From Pratylenchus scribneri (lineage: Eukaryota > Nematoda > Chromadorea > Rhabditida > Pratylenchidae): DNA of 64,000 nucleotides. Below, piece after piece: positions 1-10,579 of this stretch. The position numbers and the translations under genes are program-made. The stretch spans positions 310,001 to 374,000 of the forward strand of contig JAQSEB010000048.1 of assembly GCA_030063045.1 (NCBI GenBank), given 5' to 3'. The notes below the pieces were generated by a model. The model saw nothing but the letters and a program-made list of their open reading frames with translations. It ran no database searches and was not told the DNA's origin. Position 1 is the stretch's first letter. Every line of letters begins with the position of its first letter.

Positions 1-398
1 GCGTCTCGATGAGCTCTATAAAATTGGTAAGAGATTTGAGGGTCTAGGATCAAGCCCAAAAAAGATTTGAACAAAAAAACCATTCTCTCGGCAAAAACTT
101 TTCTCTTTAACTAATTTCAGAAGACTATGGCTGAGCGTTAACCACTCTTACAAATATATATTGGGAAAAAGTGAACGCGAATTTTGTGAATAGCATATAA
201 ATTAGAAATAAATTTTATTAATAATTTTTTGGATATATGTATGTTGAATAATAGCAAAGAAAAGTTTTATCTTAAATTAACAGAAAAATGTTAATTATAT
301 TTATGTATAATAAATATTTATGTGAATAGCAATTAAACAATTTATTTAAATAATTCAAAAAATAAAAATAATTAAAAATATAAATAATTTTTCCATAG

Positions 399-1235
399 GC
401 AAATGTCAATATACATTCATTGATGGCCGACACCGAGGGAACATTTCTCGTTTCATAAACCACAGTTGTGAGCCAAATTTACAATTGCAATTGTTTCGGC
501 TTGGCCGCCAATCACCTTCGTTGGCAATGTTGGCCGCCCGGGACATTCAAGCCGGTGAATATTTATTTTCATCTAATTTCTTTGCTTTTTATTTTGACAA
601 TCTAAATTTTAAATATCTTTTTTCATTTTTAAATATTCAAAAAATGTTTTTTGTAAAATAATTAAAAATTGGTCATTTAATAAGTTCATCCTCTCTTTTA
701 TTTCGAATTTCTATTTAATTTCTCTATTTAAAAGAAAAATTTAGGAATCCCAAATAGGCTGCATGGCTCAATTGGTAATCTAATTAGAAGTCGTAACAAG
801 GTAGCAAGGGTTCTAGCCCTTTCGGAGACATGCCAAATTTTTAAAAATTCCCTTATAAAATTTTTTGGCTAAATATTACGTATGAAAATTAGACTGGATA
901 AATTCTATATAAATATTAATTAATGTAGCCGCTGGCTGCATGGCTCATTCGGTTAACAAAGAATGACTCAACGCAGGAACGGGAGTTCGACTCCTTAATG
1001 ACCATGCCAATTTTTTAAACATAAAATATATATTTTTATACAAATTTCCTTTTCCTCTGTAGGTGAAGAACTCTCCTATAGTTATGGATTTTTATCAGCA
1101 GCAGACAATGATAATGAAAAAGACAAAAATGCCAAAATTGACAGCAAAAATGTTGTGATGCAATTGTCTGGAAAGGAATGCCGTTGTGGTGCGCCAAATT
1201 GCCTTGGTCGACTCCCATCCGCTTCAACAATTTGA
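399..1235 (+). CDS. SET-domain histone H3K9-type methyltransferase, C-terminal part (5' end outside or unresolved)
   Basis: Two exons, 399-554 and 1063-1235, are joined by a phase-1 intron (donor GTGAAT, acceptor CTCTGTAG). The first encodes the SET core YTFIDGRHRGNISRFINHSCEPN, including the NHSCEPN motif that binds S-adenosylmethionine. The second begins GEELSYSYG, the expected substrate/cofactor-pocket motif, and ends with a post-SET cysteine cluster (CRCGAPNCLGRL) and a TGA stop. The cysteine-rich post-SET tail is typical of SUV39/SETDB-type lysine methyltransferases that modify H3K9 in chromatin. A low-complexity insert rich in Asp, Asn and Lys separates the SET and post-SET motifs. The first exon starts after TTTCCATAG, so upstream pre-SET exons must lie to the left; I found none in bases 1-398. 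Domain call strong, subfamily uncertain. Confidence 0.88.
757..834 (+). repeat. tRNA-like element 1 (SINE-head-like) in the SET-gene intron
   Basis: An A-box-like stretch (TGGCTCAATTGG) is followed by a B-box-like stretch (GGGTTCTAGCCC), starting at GGCTGCATGG and ending at CATGCC. The acceptor ends do not pair into a seven-base stem, so this is a tRNA-derived relic or SINE head, not a working tRNA. It contains the 18-mer AAGTCGTAACAAGGTAGC (788-805), identical to the conserved 3' end of small-subunit rRNA. Confidence 0.5.
934..1008 (+). repeat. tRNA-like element 2 (SINE-head-like) in the SET-gene intron
   Basis: A second copy of the same kind of element: GGCTGCATGGCTCATTCGG, then a good B box (GAGTTCGACTCC), ending CCATGCC. 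Start, A box and end match element 1, and the two lie about 100 bp apart in one orientation. Acceptor pairing is again poor, so a functional tRNA is unlikely. Confidence 0.5.
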
Positions 1236-2120
1236 AAAAGAATAGCGCACAAAAATTATTGATAACATTAATGATTTTTTTAACATAAATATTTGGATAA
1301 ATAAACTAACTTAATTTTCAATCAATTTAACAATTATCTATAGAGAATTTTGGCTTTAAGCTTTAAAATAATTCGAAAATATATTTTTATTTTGTTGCTG
1401 ATACATTTATTTATTTAAAATAAATATACAGCAAATTCAATAAATGAACATAAAAATGAATAAATTATGGTGGAAGTTCTTTGAGGTCTAGGCTTGATTA
1501 ACAATTCCTGAGTAGGGTTATTCAAATTTGGTTCCTAGACGGTCTCGGTTCTGAAACCGGTTCTAGAAAAAAAGTCGGTTCCGATTCCTTCTATTATCGA
1601 TTCTAAAGAGCAAAATTTTTCAATTTAGGTTCTAAAATGATCGATTTTTTGGAACCGCAATCGACTTTGAACAACCCTATTCCTGCTGAGTGAAAATAAA
1701 TTAAAAATGATTTGGTGATTGCATTAAATCAAAAATTATACAAATTGATGGGTTCTTCTCTAAACGAGAGATATTATTAAATCAAAATCGCAAAATCATC
1801 TTTCTTTATTCTTTATTTGAATCCTTCTTGAACCTGAATACTTTGATATTTCATCATTTTGGTCCATTAGGAGGCGCCTTATTTGATAATGTGTCGATTC
1901 TGAAATTTATGCATTTTATTTCTTTAAAAAAAGAAAATCTAACTTTGCTTGCAAAATTTTTTTAACATTTTGAATTGTCTGATTTGGCTGAAATTGAGCA
2001 TTCTGCTTTGGATGAATTGGAGGTGATTGAACACTTTGAATGTTATTCGACATGAATGCCGGGGCTTTTGACCCTCCAAATTGGACTATCTATAAATAAT
2101 TTCTAAATTTGGTATTTCCA
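1236..2120. other. Intergenic, no gene seen
   Basis: AT-rich spacer between convergent genes. At 1540-1680 there is a degenerate patch of GGTTC/GAACC blocks (GGTTCTGAAACCGGTTCT and variants) that can fold on itself and looks like a decayed repeat. Nothing else stands out. Confidence 0.5.
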
Positions 2121-3285
2121 TTAATTCCTCATTACTCCATATTTGCTAATATATTTGTCCAATTCCTTGACACCATCTTCAGAAAATACACAAATTGCAT
2201 ATGGCCTAAATTAAATATTGGAAATTATTTATCTCATCATTTATTCCAAAATCCAACCTAATATGTTTTTCATCGGTGACCAGCCAATAATTTCCATAAA
2301 TTTGCAATTTTTTTGGGTCAACCCGGCATTGGATAATCAATTTATACTAAAATTAATGATTTCAATTGATGAAATGAACATTTATATTTTACATTTTTGT
2401 CCTCAAATTTGTAATGATGTGCATAACCGAGGGCCACTCGTGGATCATATGAGCCTATTTAATATTTTAGAATTATTAAATAATAAAAAAACCAACAATA
2501 AATTCCCTTTCCATAGGCAAAACGAACGCCCTTTTCAATTAGAAAGCCCTTTTTTAGTATTTCCTAAAAAATTATTAGTATTTTTGATTTTAATATTTTT
2601 TTGGGAACAAACCAAAACATTTAATTCCTTTGTGCCATGATATGCCACCGGCCACTCATCCTCAGTCCTGTACCCTTTGCCGCCCAACCAAGTGTCGTTT
2701 TCATATTTTCCCAAAACCGAAAATTGACCAAATATTAAAATATTTTTGAATTAATTAATTATTCTCTAAACCTTTACTCCATATCGAACACATCCAATTG
2801 GCGGGATATAAGGCTTCCCTCCTCTCGATTCACTTTTATTTATTGTCTAAATTTGTCTTTTTTTTACATTTAAAACCAGCAAAAACCAACAATTCCTTCA
2901 AATGAACAATTCCACTTTGGGTCATAATGAGATTCATCGAGAAAATATGTTTGCGGAATTCCTTGATAGAATTGAACCAGCATTAATTTGAATTCTGCGT
3001 TTTGCTCAATTGGATCAATTCCATAGAGCGAAAGTCTTAAAAACATTTTAATATTGGATTTATTCATCCAAACTCACTCATAATCCGGCTCTTCCAATTC
3101 AATTCCCTTAAAATGTATTAAAATTTAATTGAATTGAAAAACTTCAAAAAATAATCGTTGTTGTTTTGGCTCAATCTTCTTCAAATTGTGAATTTTCCAT
3201 TTCAAGTTTTGAACTTTCATATCTGCGCGGCATTCGATGGTAAACTCTTCCAATTTGGTGATAATTCTTACAATATATATTATAA
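2121..3285 (-). CDS. Ubiquitin-like domain fused to an ADP-ribosyltransferase-like (HGT...GKGIY) domain
   Basis: I do not know a name for this protein. Minus-strand exons: 3285?-3143, 3106-3078, 3035-2891, 2846-2772, 2717-2619, 2563-2497, 2454-2393, 2346-2258 and 2205-2121. The first three encode a ubiquitin fold: TIECRADMKVQNLKWKI, KIEPKQQRLFFEG (compare ubiquitin IPPDQQRLIFAG), then IELEE and SLYGI. A linker leads to PYIPPIGCVRYGVKV, WPVAYHGT, KKGFLIEK, FAYGKGIYC, QCRVDPKK and RPYAIC. The HGT and GKGIY pair recalls the H and Y positions of PARP/ART folds; from memory such WPV-YHGT proteins are an uncharacterised eukaryotic family. Joined exons keep phase throughout. One acceptor (just above 2717) reads TTTTCG instead of AG, and the unspliced intron holds stops, so there is either a base error or a damaged gene. 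Start codon not found. Confidence 0.72.
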
Positions 3286-3810
3286 TATCAATTAATGGCC
3301 AAATTCTTATTAAAAAACCAACTTTACTGGGAAATATGGCACATCAGTGTTGTTAGAACCCATTCGGTTTTAGAATTGTTGTAAAAAAATACAATAGAAT
3401 ATTTTTCAATTTTTCGGTGAATTATGATATCTAAATTATATACAATTTCAAAATGTTCATTTTAAATAAATTTTCGATGGATAATGAAATAATTTTTTTA
3501 TTGGGGTATGAATGTGATGGAAATTGGAGAATGAACATCAGTCACCTATCAAGAATTCCCAAAAAGCATATTTAAAAAAATGCTAATCTGGGAGCGTTGC
3601 ACATAATTTTATTACTCGGGCCACTTCTTTCGCTTACTACATCCACAAAAAGCGACCATTTCGAGAAGGAGATATGCTAGCTAATTTTTCTCTAAAAATA
3701 TTTAATAAATCCCAGTTTTAAATTATTTAGCATTTGAAGTAATTATTTATCATCTAAATTCAACAAAATTATTGAAAAAAAATTATTTGTTCAAATTGGA
3801 TTGGTCAAAA

Positions 3811-5668
3811 ATGGTCCTAAAGAAGAACATAATACTATTAAAGAATGAAAATGAAAAATTGAAGAAGGAATTGGCAGAGAAGGATCACGCAGTGTATGAA
3901 CAAATAAATGGGCTGAAAAAACAGAATGTAAATTTGGAAAAAGAAAATCAAGCATTGAAAGAGAAATTGGCAAAAATGGAGGCTTATATGAAAGAAGTAA
4001 TATATTTTTAATTCTTTTTATTTTAATATTTTTTGTACAGTTAAAATCATCGATTAGGCGTCGAGGATTGCCGGTTGAATTGATTAATGAATTGTTTTCT
4101 TCAATTCCATCGAAAAATGCTTTTGGACTTCTGGCCAAAATGCCAAATGGCCTTTTGGCTAGAAATGTCCAAAAACTGATCAATGGCATTAAAGAAGTAA
4201 ATATACGTAAAAAAATTAAAATAATAAAATATTCAGACAATGAAGAATAACAAATTGAATGAAAGAGATTGTGGATCGAATTTGGCAATTTCCGAGGATG
4301 GACTCGTCGCCAAATATTCCCATCCATATGGTAAAATTAAACTTATAGGAAATTAGAATAAGTTAAAAATGTGGCAAACGTAAAGAAGTGTGGTCCCGCC
4401 GGGTTTTGATTTTAAAAATAAGAGAAACACATTTCTAAGGGTAATCGGGGGCGTAAAATACGAATCTGAGCTCAGAATTTTGAAATCTTGTCATCTTGGT
4501 AAGGTATTGCCAACTTTTACCATGAAAAAGCATAGGGGGGACGAAGAGCATTTTTGGTAAAAATTTTTAGGGGCCAATATATAGCTCATTCGACGCGGCT
4601 TGACGAGCGGAATCCACTGGTACCATCTATGCATCGGAATTCTGAAGAATATGCACGTTATAAGTCAAAAACCTTACCAAGGCATAAAAATCTTTCGGTC
4701 ATAACTCTGCAATTTCAAAATATTTCCATCAAAGAATGGTACCAGTGGATTCCGCTCGTCAAGCCGCGTCGAATGAGCTATATATTGGCCCCGAAAATTT
4801 TTTTACCAAAAATGCCCTTGGTCCCCCCTATGCTTTTTCATGGTAAAAGTTGGCAATACCTTACCAAGATGACAAGATATCAAAATTCTGAGCTCAGATT
4901 CATGATCAGCGCCTAAAATTATACATAAAAAAGTGTTTCCCTTATTTTTAAAATCAAAATCCGGCGGGACCACACTTCTTTACGTTTGCCAAAAATGTTA
5001 TTATTATTTTTTAGGAGTGAATTGCATTCGAGCTGCTTTGCCGATTCCATCATTAAAAATGTCCTTCTATTATGAAGTACAAATACTCGACAAAATAATA
5101 AATTGGTCAATTAATTTAATTTAAGAATTTTATTATAAATAAACAAATTTAATATATTAAAAATATATATCAGACTGATAAATTTATTAATAAAATTCTA
5201 ATAATTTATCAACAATTTGTACATTTTTCAGGGATTTCGGAATTGTCATGGGATTTTGTGACAAACAATTCCCAATGGAAGGCAAACGGCTTGGAACGGG
5301 GAATACAAATTCAATTGGAATTGATCAAAAAGGAGGAATTTGGATTGGTGGAATTTGGTCGAGATTCTTCGGAAATGCCTGGGAATATTTCAATAAAGGG
5401 GATATTGTTGGAATTGGTATAATCCACCTACCAAATTCATTAATCAAATGCTTTTTCACGTTGAATGGTCATTTGTTGGGTAATATAATTTAAAATAAAA
5501 TTATTAATTCAAAAAAAATTCATTTTAGGGAAAGTTAAATTGCCACCAAAATTTCATGACCTCCAGCTTTTCCCAGCTGTCTCTTTGTCCACTACTAGCC
5601 ATTCAATTCGTGTGAACTTTGGCAAAGAGGAATGGCAATTCAAAGAATTTGGACGTGTCCTCAAATAA
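3811..5668 (+). CDS. Coiled-coil, F-box-like and SPRY-domain protein (SPRY gene 1)
   Basis: Six exons (3811-3996, 4041-4196, 4237-4330, 5015-5105, 5232-5479, 5529-5668) give about 304 residues in continuous phase. Residues 1-62 form a Lys/Glu-rich coiled coil. Residues 70-105 hold LPVELINELFSSIPSKNAF and GLLAKMPNGLLARNVQKLI, which resembles an F-box but lacks some consensus positions. The rest is a B30.2/SPRY domain: CGSNLAISEDGL, ALPIPSLKMSFYYEV, MGFCDKQFPMEGK, GDIVGIGIIHLP, CFFTLNGHLLG and IRVNFGKEEWQFKEF. SPRY domains bind partner proteins, often as substrate receptors of ubiquitin ligases or, in plant-parasitic nematodes, as effectors. No signal peptide is visible. The ATG at 3811 is the first in frame. 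Intron 3 carries a foldback element (4373-4990). Paralogues lie at 18.1, 23.1 and 40.0 kb. Confidence 0.85.
4373..4990. mobile_element. 618-bp foldback element, hAT-like, in an intron of SPRY gene 1
   Basis: The element is a near-perfect inverted repeat from GGCAAACGTAAAGAAGTG to its complement ending CGTTTGCC. It is flanked by an exact 8-bp direct repeat AAAAATGT (4365-4372 and 4991-4998), the target-site length typical of hAT transposons. The arms carry TCATCTTGGTAAGGTATTGC, and the centre has the CGACGCGGCTTGACGAG / complement pair. No transposase gene. A relative of almost the same length is at 43273-43892. It sits within the intron between exons 4330 and 5015. Confidence 0.85.
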
Positions 5669-6337
5669 GAAATTGGGAGATGAAAAAGAGACAGGCAAGA
5701 AATGAAGATGAATTATCTATTTTATCAAAATGTATTATTTACCCGTATCTTTTTTTGAACATTCACCTAAAGCTAAATTCCAACTATATATTTTTTGTAC
5801 AGCTTAAAATCCATTGTAAAGCGGAATCAAAGTTCACGGCTCATTTTGATTCAAATCAACGCATTTAATAACACGATCAGAACGATAATCAATTGTAAAG
5901 ACATTTTTTAGCTATTCTGTATCTAATAATTGATAATGGGTTAATCTGGATTTGAATTATTTTTGTAAAGAATAAATCATATATTAGTGTTTGTGGTTTT
6001 TGTTGTGGATTAATGTGACGGGGCAAAACAGATTCATCGAAGAATTCAACACCAAAAGAAAACCCGGAAAATGGGCTGTACTCTGCTTTGAAAAGGATAC
6101 CCATAAAAAAGAGGCGAATTGCAGCCTGGGATCGGCTGTGGCCGACGCCATCCCCGGTTTTTATTTGAATCAAAAATCATTTTGTTTCAATATTCAATTA
6201 AAAATCAGAGGTGCCAAATATTTATTTTCATATAAGAGAGATACGGTATACAAAATTTTGGTATGCCTAATTAGGAAAATTCGCAATTCTCATTTGGATA
6301 TCTTCACTCAAAATGTCTTGTTTTCAATGCCGGAAAA
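5669..6337. other. Spacer between SPRY gene 1 and the minisatellite, no convincing gene
   Basis: An open frame runs from 5991 into the tandem repeat, with a less AT-rich patch at 6015-6170. I could not match it to a family, and the 44-bp repeat destroys any frame downstream. It may be a remnant of a gene cut by the repeat expansion. Confidence 0.35.
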
Positions 6338-7217
6338 TTCACGTTACATAAAAACAAAAAGCACAGAAAATAAGCAAAAAATTCACGTTACATAAAAACA
6401 AGAAGCACAGAAAATAAGCAAAAAATTCACGTTACACAAAAACAAGAAGCACAGAAAATAAGCAAAAAATTCACGTTACATAAAAACAAGAAGCACAGAA
6501 AATAAGCAAAAAATTCACGTTACATAAAAACAAGAAGCACAGAAAATAAGCAAAAAATTCACGTTACATAAAAACAAAAAGCACAGAAAATAAGCAAAAA
6601 ATTCACGTTACATAAAAACAAAAAGCACAGAAAATAAGCAAAAAATTCACGTTACATAAAAACAAGAAGCACAGAAAATAAGCAAAAAATTCACGTTACA
6701 TAAAAACAAGAAGCACAGAAAATAAGCAAAAAATTCACGTTACATAAAAACAAGAAGCACAGAAAATAAGCAAAAAATTCACGTTACATAAAAACAAAAA
6801 GCACAGAAAATAAGCAAAAAATTCACGTTACATAAAAACAAGAAGCACAGAAAATAAGCAAAAAATTCACGTTACATAAAAACAAGAAGCACAGAAAATA
6901 AGCAAAAAATTCACGTTACATAAAAACAAAAAGCACAGAAAATAAGCAAAAAATTCACGTTACATAAAAACAAAAAGCACAGAAAATAAGCAAAAAATTC
7001 ACGTTACATAAAAACAAGAAGCACAGAAAATAAGCAAAAAATTCACGTTACATAAAAACAAGAAGCACAGAAAATAAGCAAAAAATTCACGTTACATAAA
7101 AACAAAAAGCACAGAAAATAAGCAAAAAATTCACGTTACATAAAAACAAAAAGCACAGAAAATAAGCAAAAAATTCACGTTACATAAAAACAAGAAGCAC
7201 AGAAAATAAGCAAAAAA
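6338..7217. repeat. Minisatellite, 44-bp unit, exactly 20 copies
   Basis: The unit begins TTCACGTTACATAAAAACAA and ends GAAAATAAGCAAAAAA. The TTC start recurs every 44 bp from 6338 to 7218, giving 20.0 copies with no indels. Variation is limited mainly to AACAAAAAGC versus AACAAGAAGC types, plus one CACAAAAAC in copy 3. The unit length is not a multiple of three, so it is not coding. No spacer differs between units, so it is not a CRISPR array. Confidence 0.97.
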
Positions 7218-7743
7218 TTCATTAGGACCGAATTGACTTCGGAAATGCCCTCAGCTCATTTTGTTCACCTATGGATCGCCCGAAAACACCGATTTTCTAT
7301 TCAATTTTTGAGTGAGTGAGCCGAATTGATCCCGCAAGTTGTCAGCAATGGCAATTTAAACAGCAATGAGAATAATGAAAGCCCAAGTTGTTCAAAAACA
7401 AAAACCCATCTTTAATCCGCCATTTTTATTGATCAACTCCAATTTTTTACACTGGCGAGGATCCAATTCGAGATTTATAATGTTTTATTTTTAATATTTT
7501 GGCTATAATTTATATTAATTGAAATTTTCTCTTGAGAAAAAGATAAAATATTAATTAATTTTAATTAGTTTTTCCTCTAAACTCTTTAAATTATATTGAA
7601 TAAAATAAAATGATGTGAAAAACCTTTGTTTTGTTCAATAAAATTTATAATAATCATTAAAAATTAAATTTATTAATTTAAAATAATTTTTATTTATTTA
7701 CAAAAAATTAAAAAGTTTAATTAATTGGTTCATTTCTTTCATT
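7218..7743. other. Spacer, no gene seen
   Basis: About 250 bp of mixed sequence after the minisatellite (ATCGCCCGAAAACACCGATT and similar), then AT-rich DNA up to the end of the convergent receptor gene. No supported open frame. Confidence 0.4.
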
Positions 7744-9120
7744 TTATGCCCATTGTTCTTTCAATTGTTTAAAATAAATGTCTGTTTGTGTTTTATTAAT
7801 TTGTTGATCGGCTGGTAAAATTTTATTCTCTTTTAGCAATAATCTTTTTTTCCTTTTATTCAAATGTCTCACAAATTGAATATAAACAATAATGGCAACG
7901 GCAATATAAATATAAATTATCTGAAAAAAAGTGAATTTAAACAAAAATATTCTGAAAATTATTTTACATTATTTGCCATAATATAATAGAAGGTAAAATC
8001 ATTTTTTGGGATCACAGGTTGATAGGCACGTATTATGATGACTAATGCCTGGTAGAGGGAATAAATACAGGCATATGAAATGTCCAGAGGCAAAATTAGT
8101 CGCATTGTTAATTCATTCTCCTTCAATTGATAATTTTGACTCAAATTGTAATGGCCAAAATGATATTGCTTCGAATTACTAAAAATTTAATTTATTTATA
8201 ATTTATTATTTTTATTCGACTTTTTCTTTCGCCTATTCATCACACTGATTCGCCAATCACAAAATGCGGTGAGCACAATTATTGGAGGCATAGAAATATT
8301 CACGTAAAGATTCACTTTGGCATTGTATTGTGATGTTAAAGTTGGCATACTTTGCGGATGATTGAATGCTTCAACATCAGCAAATGCCGATAAAATCACA
8401 TAAATCATATAGCCAATGGAGATTGTCCACTTAAATTAATAAATATTCATTTATTTATTGCAATTTTATATTTATATCCCTCTTCTCCCAAATTTGATAT
8501 ATATTTAAATTACTAATTAATTTTGAATCCCTATAATTAATACAATTAATAAAGCCGTCTTGATGTCGAATTTTCTCCCTTCTTTTTCATATTTTTCAAC
8601 CAAAACTGTTGCCCGATACCGTTCAATCATAATAAAGAAATGGAATGCAGGGAAAGCAGCCGTATAAAGATAATTGGGGGCAACGAAGAAAGGGATTAGC
8701 CAAACGGGCGTTAAAAGTTGACACGGATGTTGGTAAGAGGAGAATAAAATCTGGAAAATTAAATATTTATATTTTTAATTTCATTAAAATATTTGCTTAC
8801 CATATATCTCAAATTCATTGCAATTATTGCAGAAACATTCAAAAAATATAAAAATATCATATTGGCGAAGAGCAACTAATTAATAATTATATTTATTTAT
8901 ATGCAAAATAAAATTCAATTACCAACAAATTTCCATGCAAAACAATTTTGCAATGAACATACTGACGGACGAGAATGAGAATACCAATTAATATTGCAGC
9001 AATTAATATAATTTGAAAAATGAGGCAAATTTGAAATTTCCTGATTTTTAACATGTTTTCGATGCCATAACAATATGGCAACCATTCGGCTGGATATTCC
9101 AATTCAGTATTGTTCTCCAT
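7744..9120 (-). CDS. Serpentine chemoreceptor, Sre-like 7-TM GPCR
   Basis: Six minus-strand exons (9120-8923, 8875-8801, 8750-8544, 8429-8221, 8178-7968, 7920-7744) join in phase into about 358 residues, the normal size of the family. Hydrophobic segments include CLIFQIILIAAILIGILILV (TM1), FANMIFLYFLNVSAIIAM (TM2), TALLIWTISIGYMIYVIL (TM4) and YIAVAIIVYIQF (TM7). After TM3 comes MIERYRATVLVEKYE, matching the ER..AT....YE motif of nematode Sre receptors, and the third loop has YNLSQNYQLKENE, also typical of Sre. Sre proteins are thought to detect environmental chemicals at sensory cilia. The start is the only ATG ahead of TM1 (MENNTELEYP), and the N-terminus has an N-glycosylation site (NNT). 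The gene looks intact. Confidence 0.87.
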
Positions 9121-10096
9121 CTTGTTGGAAATTTATTTTTAAAATAATTTTTAATTAAAAATTGGAAAGGGAACTTTCTAACAGAATGTTAATTTGTCAA
9201 AGTTAACAGTTTATTTTACGAAAAGCAATGTGAAAATTAAATTATAGGGCAAATTTAATAAATCATTTCCAATGACAACAATTATCGAGACAAATTCCAT
9301 TGGGATAATTTACATATTAAATTAAATTATATATTAAAAATTCATAATTCATAGAAATGGAAATCCCCCAAATCAATTTTAATAAGAAATGAGAAAAATG
9401 GATGCAATGTTTTAGCTTTAAATAAAGACACCTGCACCTGCCCTGCAGACAATTCTAATGTAATTTCTAAGTAATTGTCAATCACATTAGTGCCATTGCC
9501 ATTTAGCATAGGAGCTTCTTTCATTTATATAATTCCTAGTTAACAATTACCATCCAATTTTAAATCGCCTATATTTGAATTGTTTTTTAAAATTTTTTTC
9601 CAACATTTCAAAATAGGAATGCTCCAAAATAAATTTTTATTGAAATAATTCTACCTAATAATGAAATAAATACCAAAAATTAGAAAGAGAATAAACCCAA
9701 AGACTAAAATTAAAAGAAAACATGAAATAGCGACAAATTGGATTATCAAAAAAAGCCATATTAGACACATTTTATGGTGCAATTACAATGTTGGGGATTG
9801 GCATGGATTACATAAATTTGTGTTCTGTGATGAGGAGAATATATTTAAATTCAGCCTTGCTTCCAAAAGTATTAGTCAAAAAAGTTGCAATTTTAGGTCC
9901 CATTGTGAATATGATTAGATTGATAGGTCATAGTGATATTCAAAAATTGTTAATTAAAATCAAAACAGTGATTGTGATTAATAATATGGAACGTTAATGC
10001 CATTTTTGAGGGAATAAACAAATTTGCTGTCGGCACAAAAAAAAAGAAAATATAACAAAATACAACAAAATCCTACATAGTAAGTGGGTGTGTTTG
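9121..10096. other. Spacer upstream of the receptor, no convincing gene
   Basis: AT-rich. Two short frames (9342-9524 minus; 9788-9997 plus) were examined. The second has a hydrophobic stretch (VAILGPIVNMIRLIG) that could be the remnant of a receptor exon, but no partner exons were found. The promoter of the Sre gene must lie in the first few hundred bases. Confidence 0.35.
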
Positions 10097-10530
10097 TCAC
10101 AAAAAAATTATTAATTAAATATTTATTTTTTGGCATTATGTATTTTTTAATTTTTAAGACTTTTTATCCAAAAATTAAATGATAGAGTGAAGAAATAAAG
10201 AAAAAGAAGTTTTAGAGTATAAATATAAAGAAATAAAGGAAAATAAAACAAATTTTTTTGTGGTAGCAATAATATAAATAATTATAAAAATAAAATATTT
10301 CATCATTTTAATTAAATATTTTAAGATAATCGTTATTAAATAATACTTTTTTATTAAAATTTAACTAAATTGTATTGCTGGTGGGATGTAAAATAACAAA
10401 AAAGGATGTGAGAAGTATTGAAAATTGACAATAGGAGCGGCCGGGAGCCGCGCAGCGGCGACCGGGCGCTCCTTTTAGCAATTAAAATAATGGATAGAAA
10501 ATGATTGAATATGATGAAATTGAAACAAAA
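10097..10530. repeat. Copy 1 of a roughly 430-bp duplicated unit
   Basis: Starts GTCACAAAAAAATTATTAAT and includes TTTTTTGGCATTATGTATTT, a run of AAAGAAATAAAGG words, and the GC-rich block at 10434-10472. It matches 11192-11610 along its whole length with small indels; the offset is about 1.09 kb. Confidence 0.85.
10434..10472. repeat. GC-rich imperfect hairpin, copy 1
   Basis: GGAGCGGCCGGGAGCCGCG followed by CAGCGGCGACCGGGCGCTCC. The outer GGAGCG pairs with CGCTCC and the inner GCCGC with GCGGC. Almost pure G+C in an AT-rich setting, repeated without change at 11523-11561. Confidence 0.75.
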
Positions 10531-10579
10531 TATTTTAGAAAGCTAAAACACAAATTTGAACTGACAAAAACATAAAAAT

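Noticed and set aside
788..805. rRNA gene fragment
   Set aside because: Only 18 bases match the SSU rRNA motif, with nothing of rRNA on either side. Kept as a curiosity, not a gene.
934..1008. Functional tRNA gene
   Set aside because: Good A and B boxes but no pairing acceptor stem and no clear anticodon arm.
4554..4916. 120-residue plus-strand frame inside the foldback of SPRY gene 1
   Set aside because: It spans both arms of a hairpin and lies within an intron.
5991..6395. 134-residue frame before the minisatellite
   Set aside because: Runs into the tandem repeat, no recognised motif and no exon partners. May be a remnant, but not supportable as a gene.
6338..7217. Could the regular 44-bp array be a CRISPR?
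   Set aside because: Units are contiguous with no unique spacers, the host is a eukaryote, and there are no cas genes.
9788..9997. 69-residue frame with a hydrophobic stretch, possible receptor exon
   Set aside because: No neighbouring exons in phase and no family motif.
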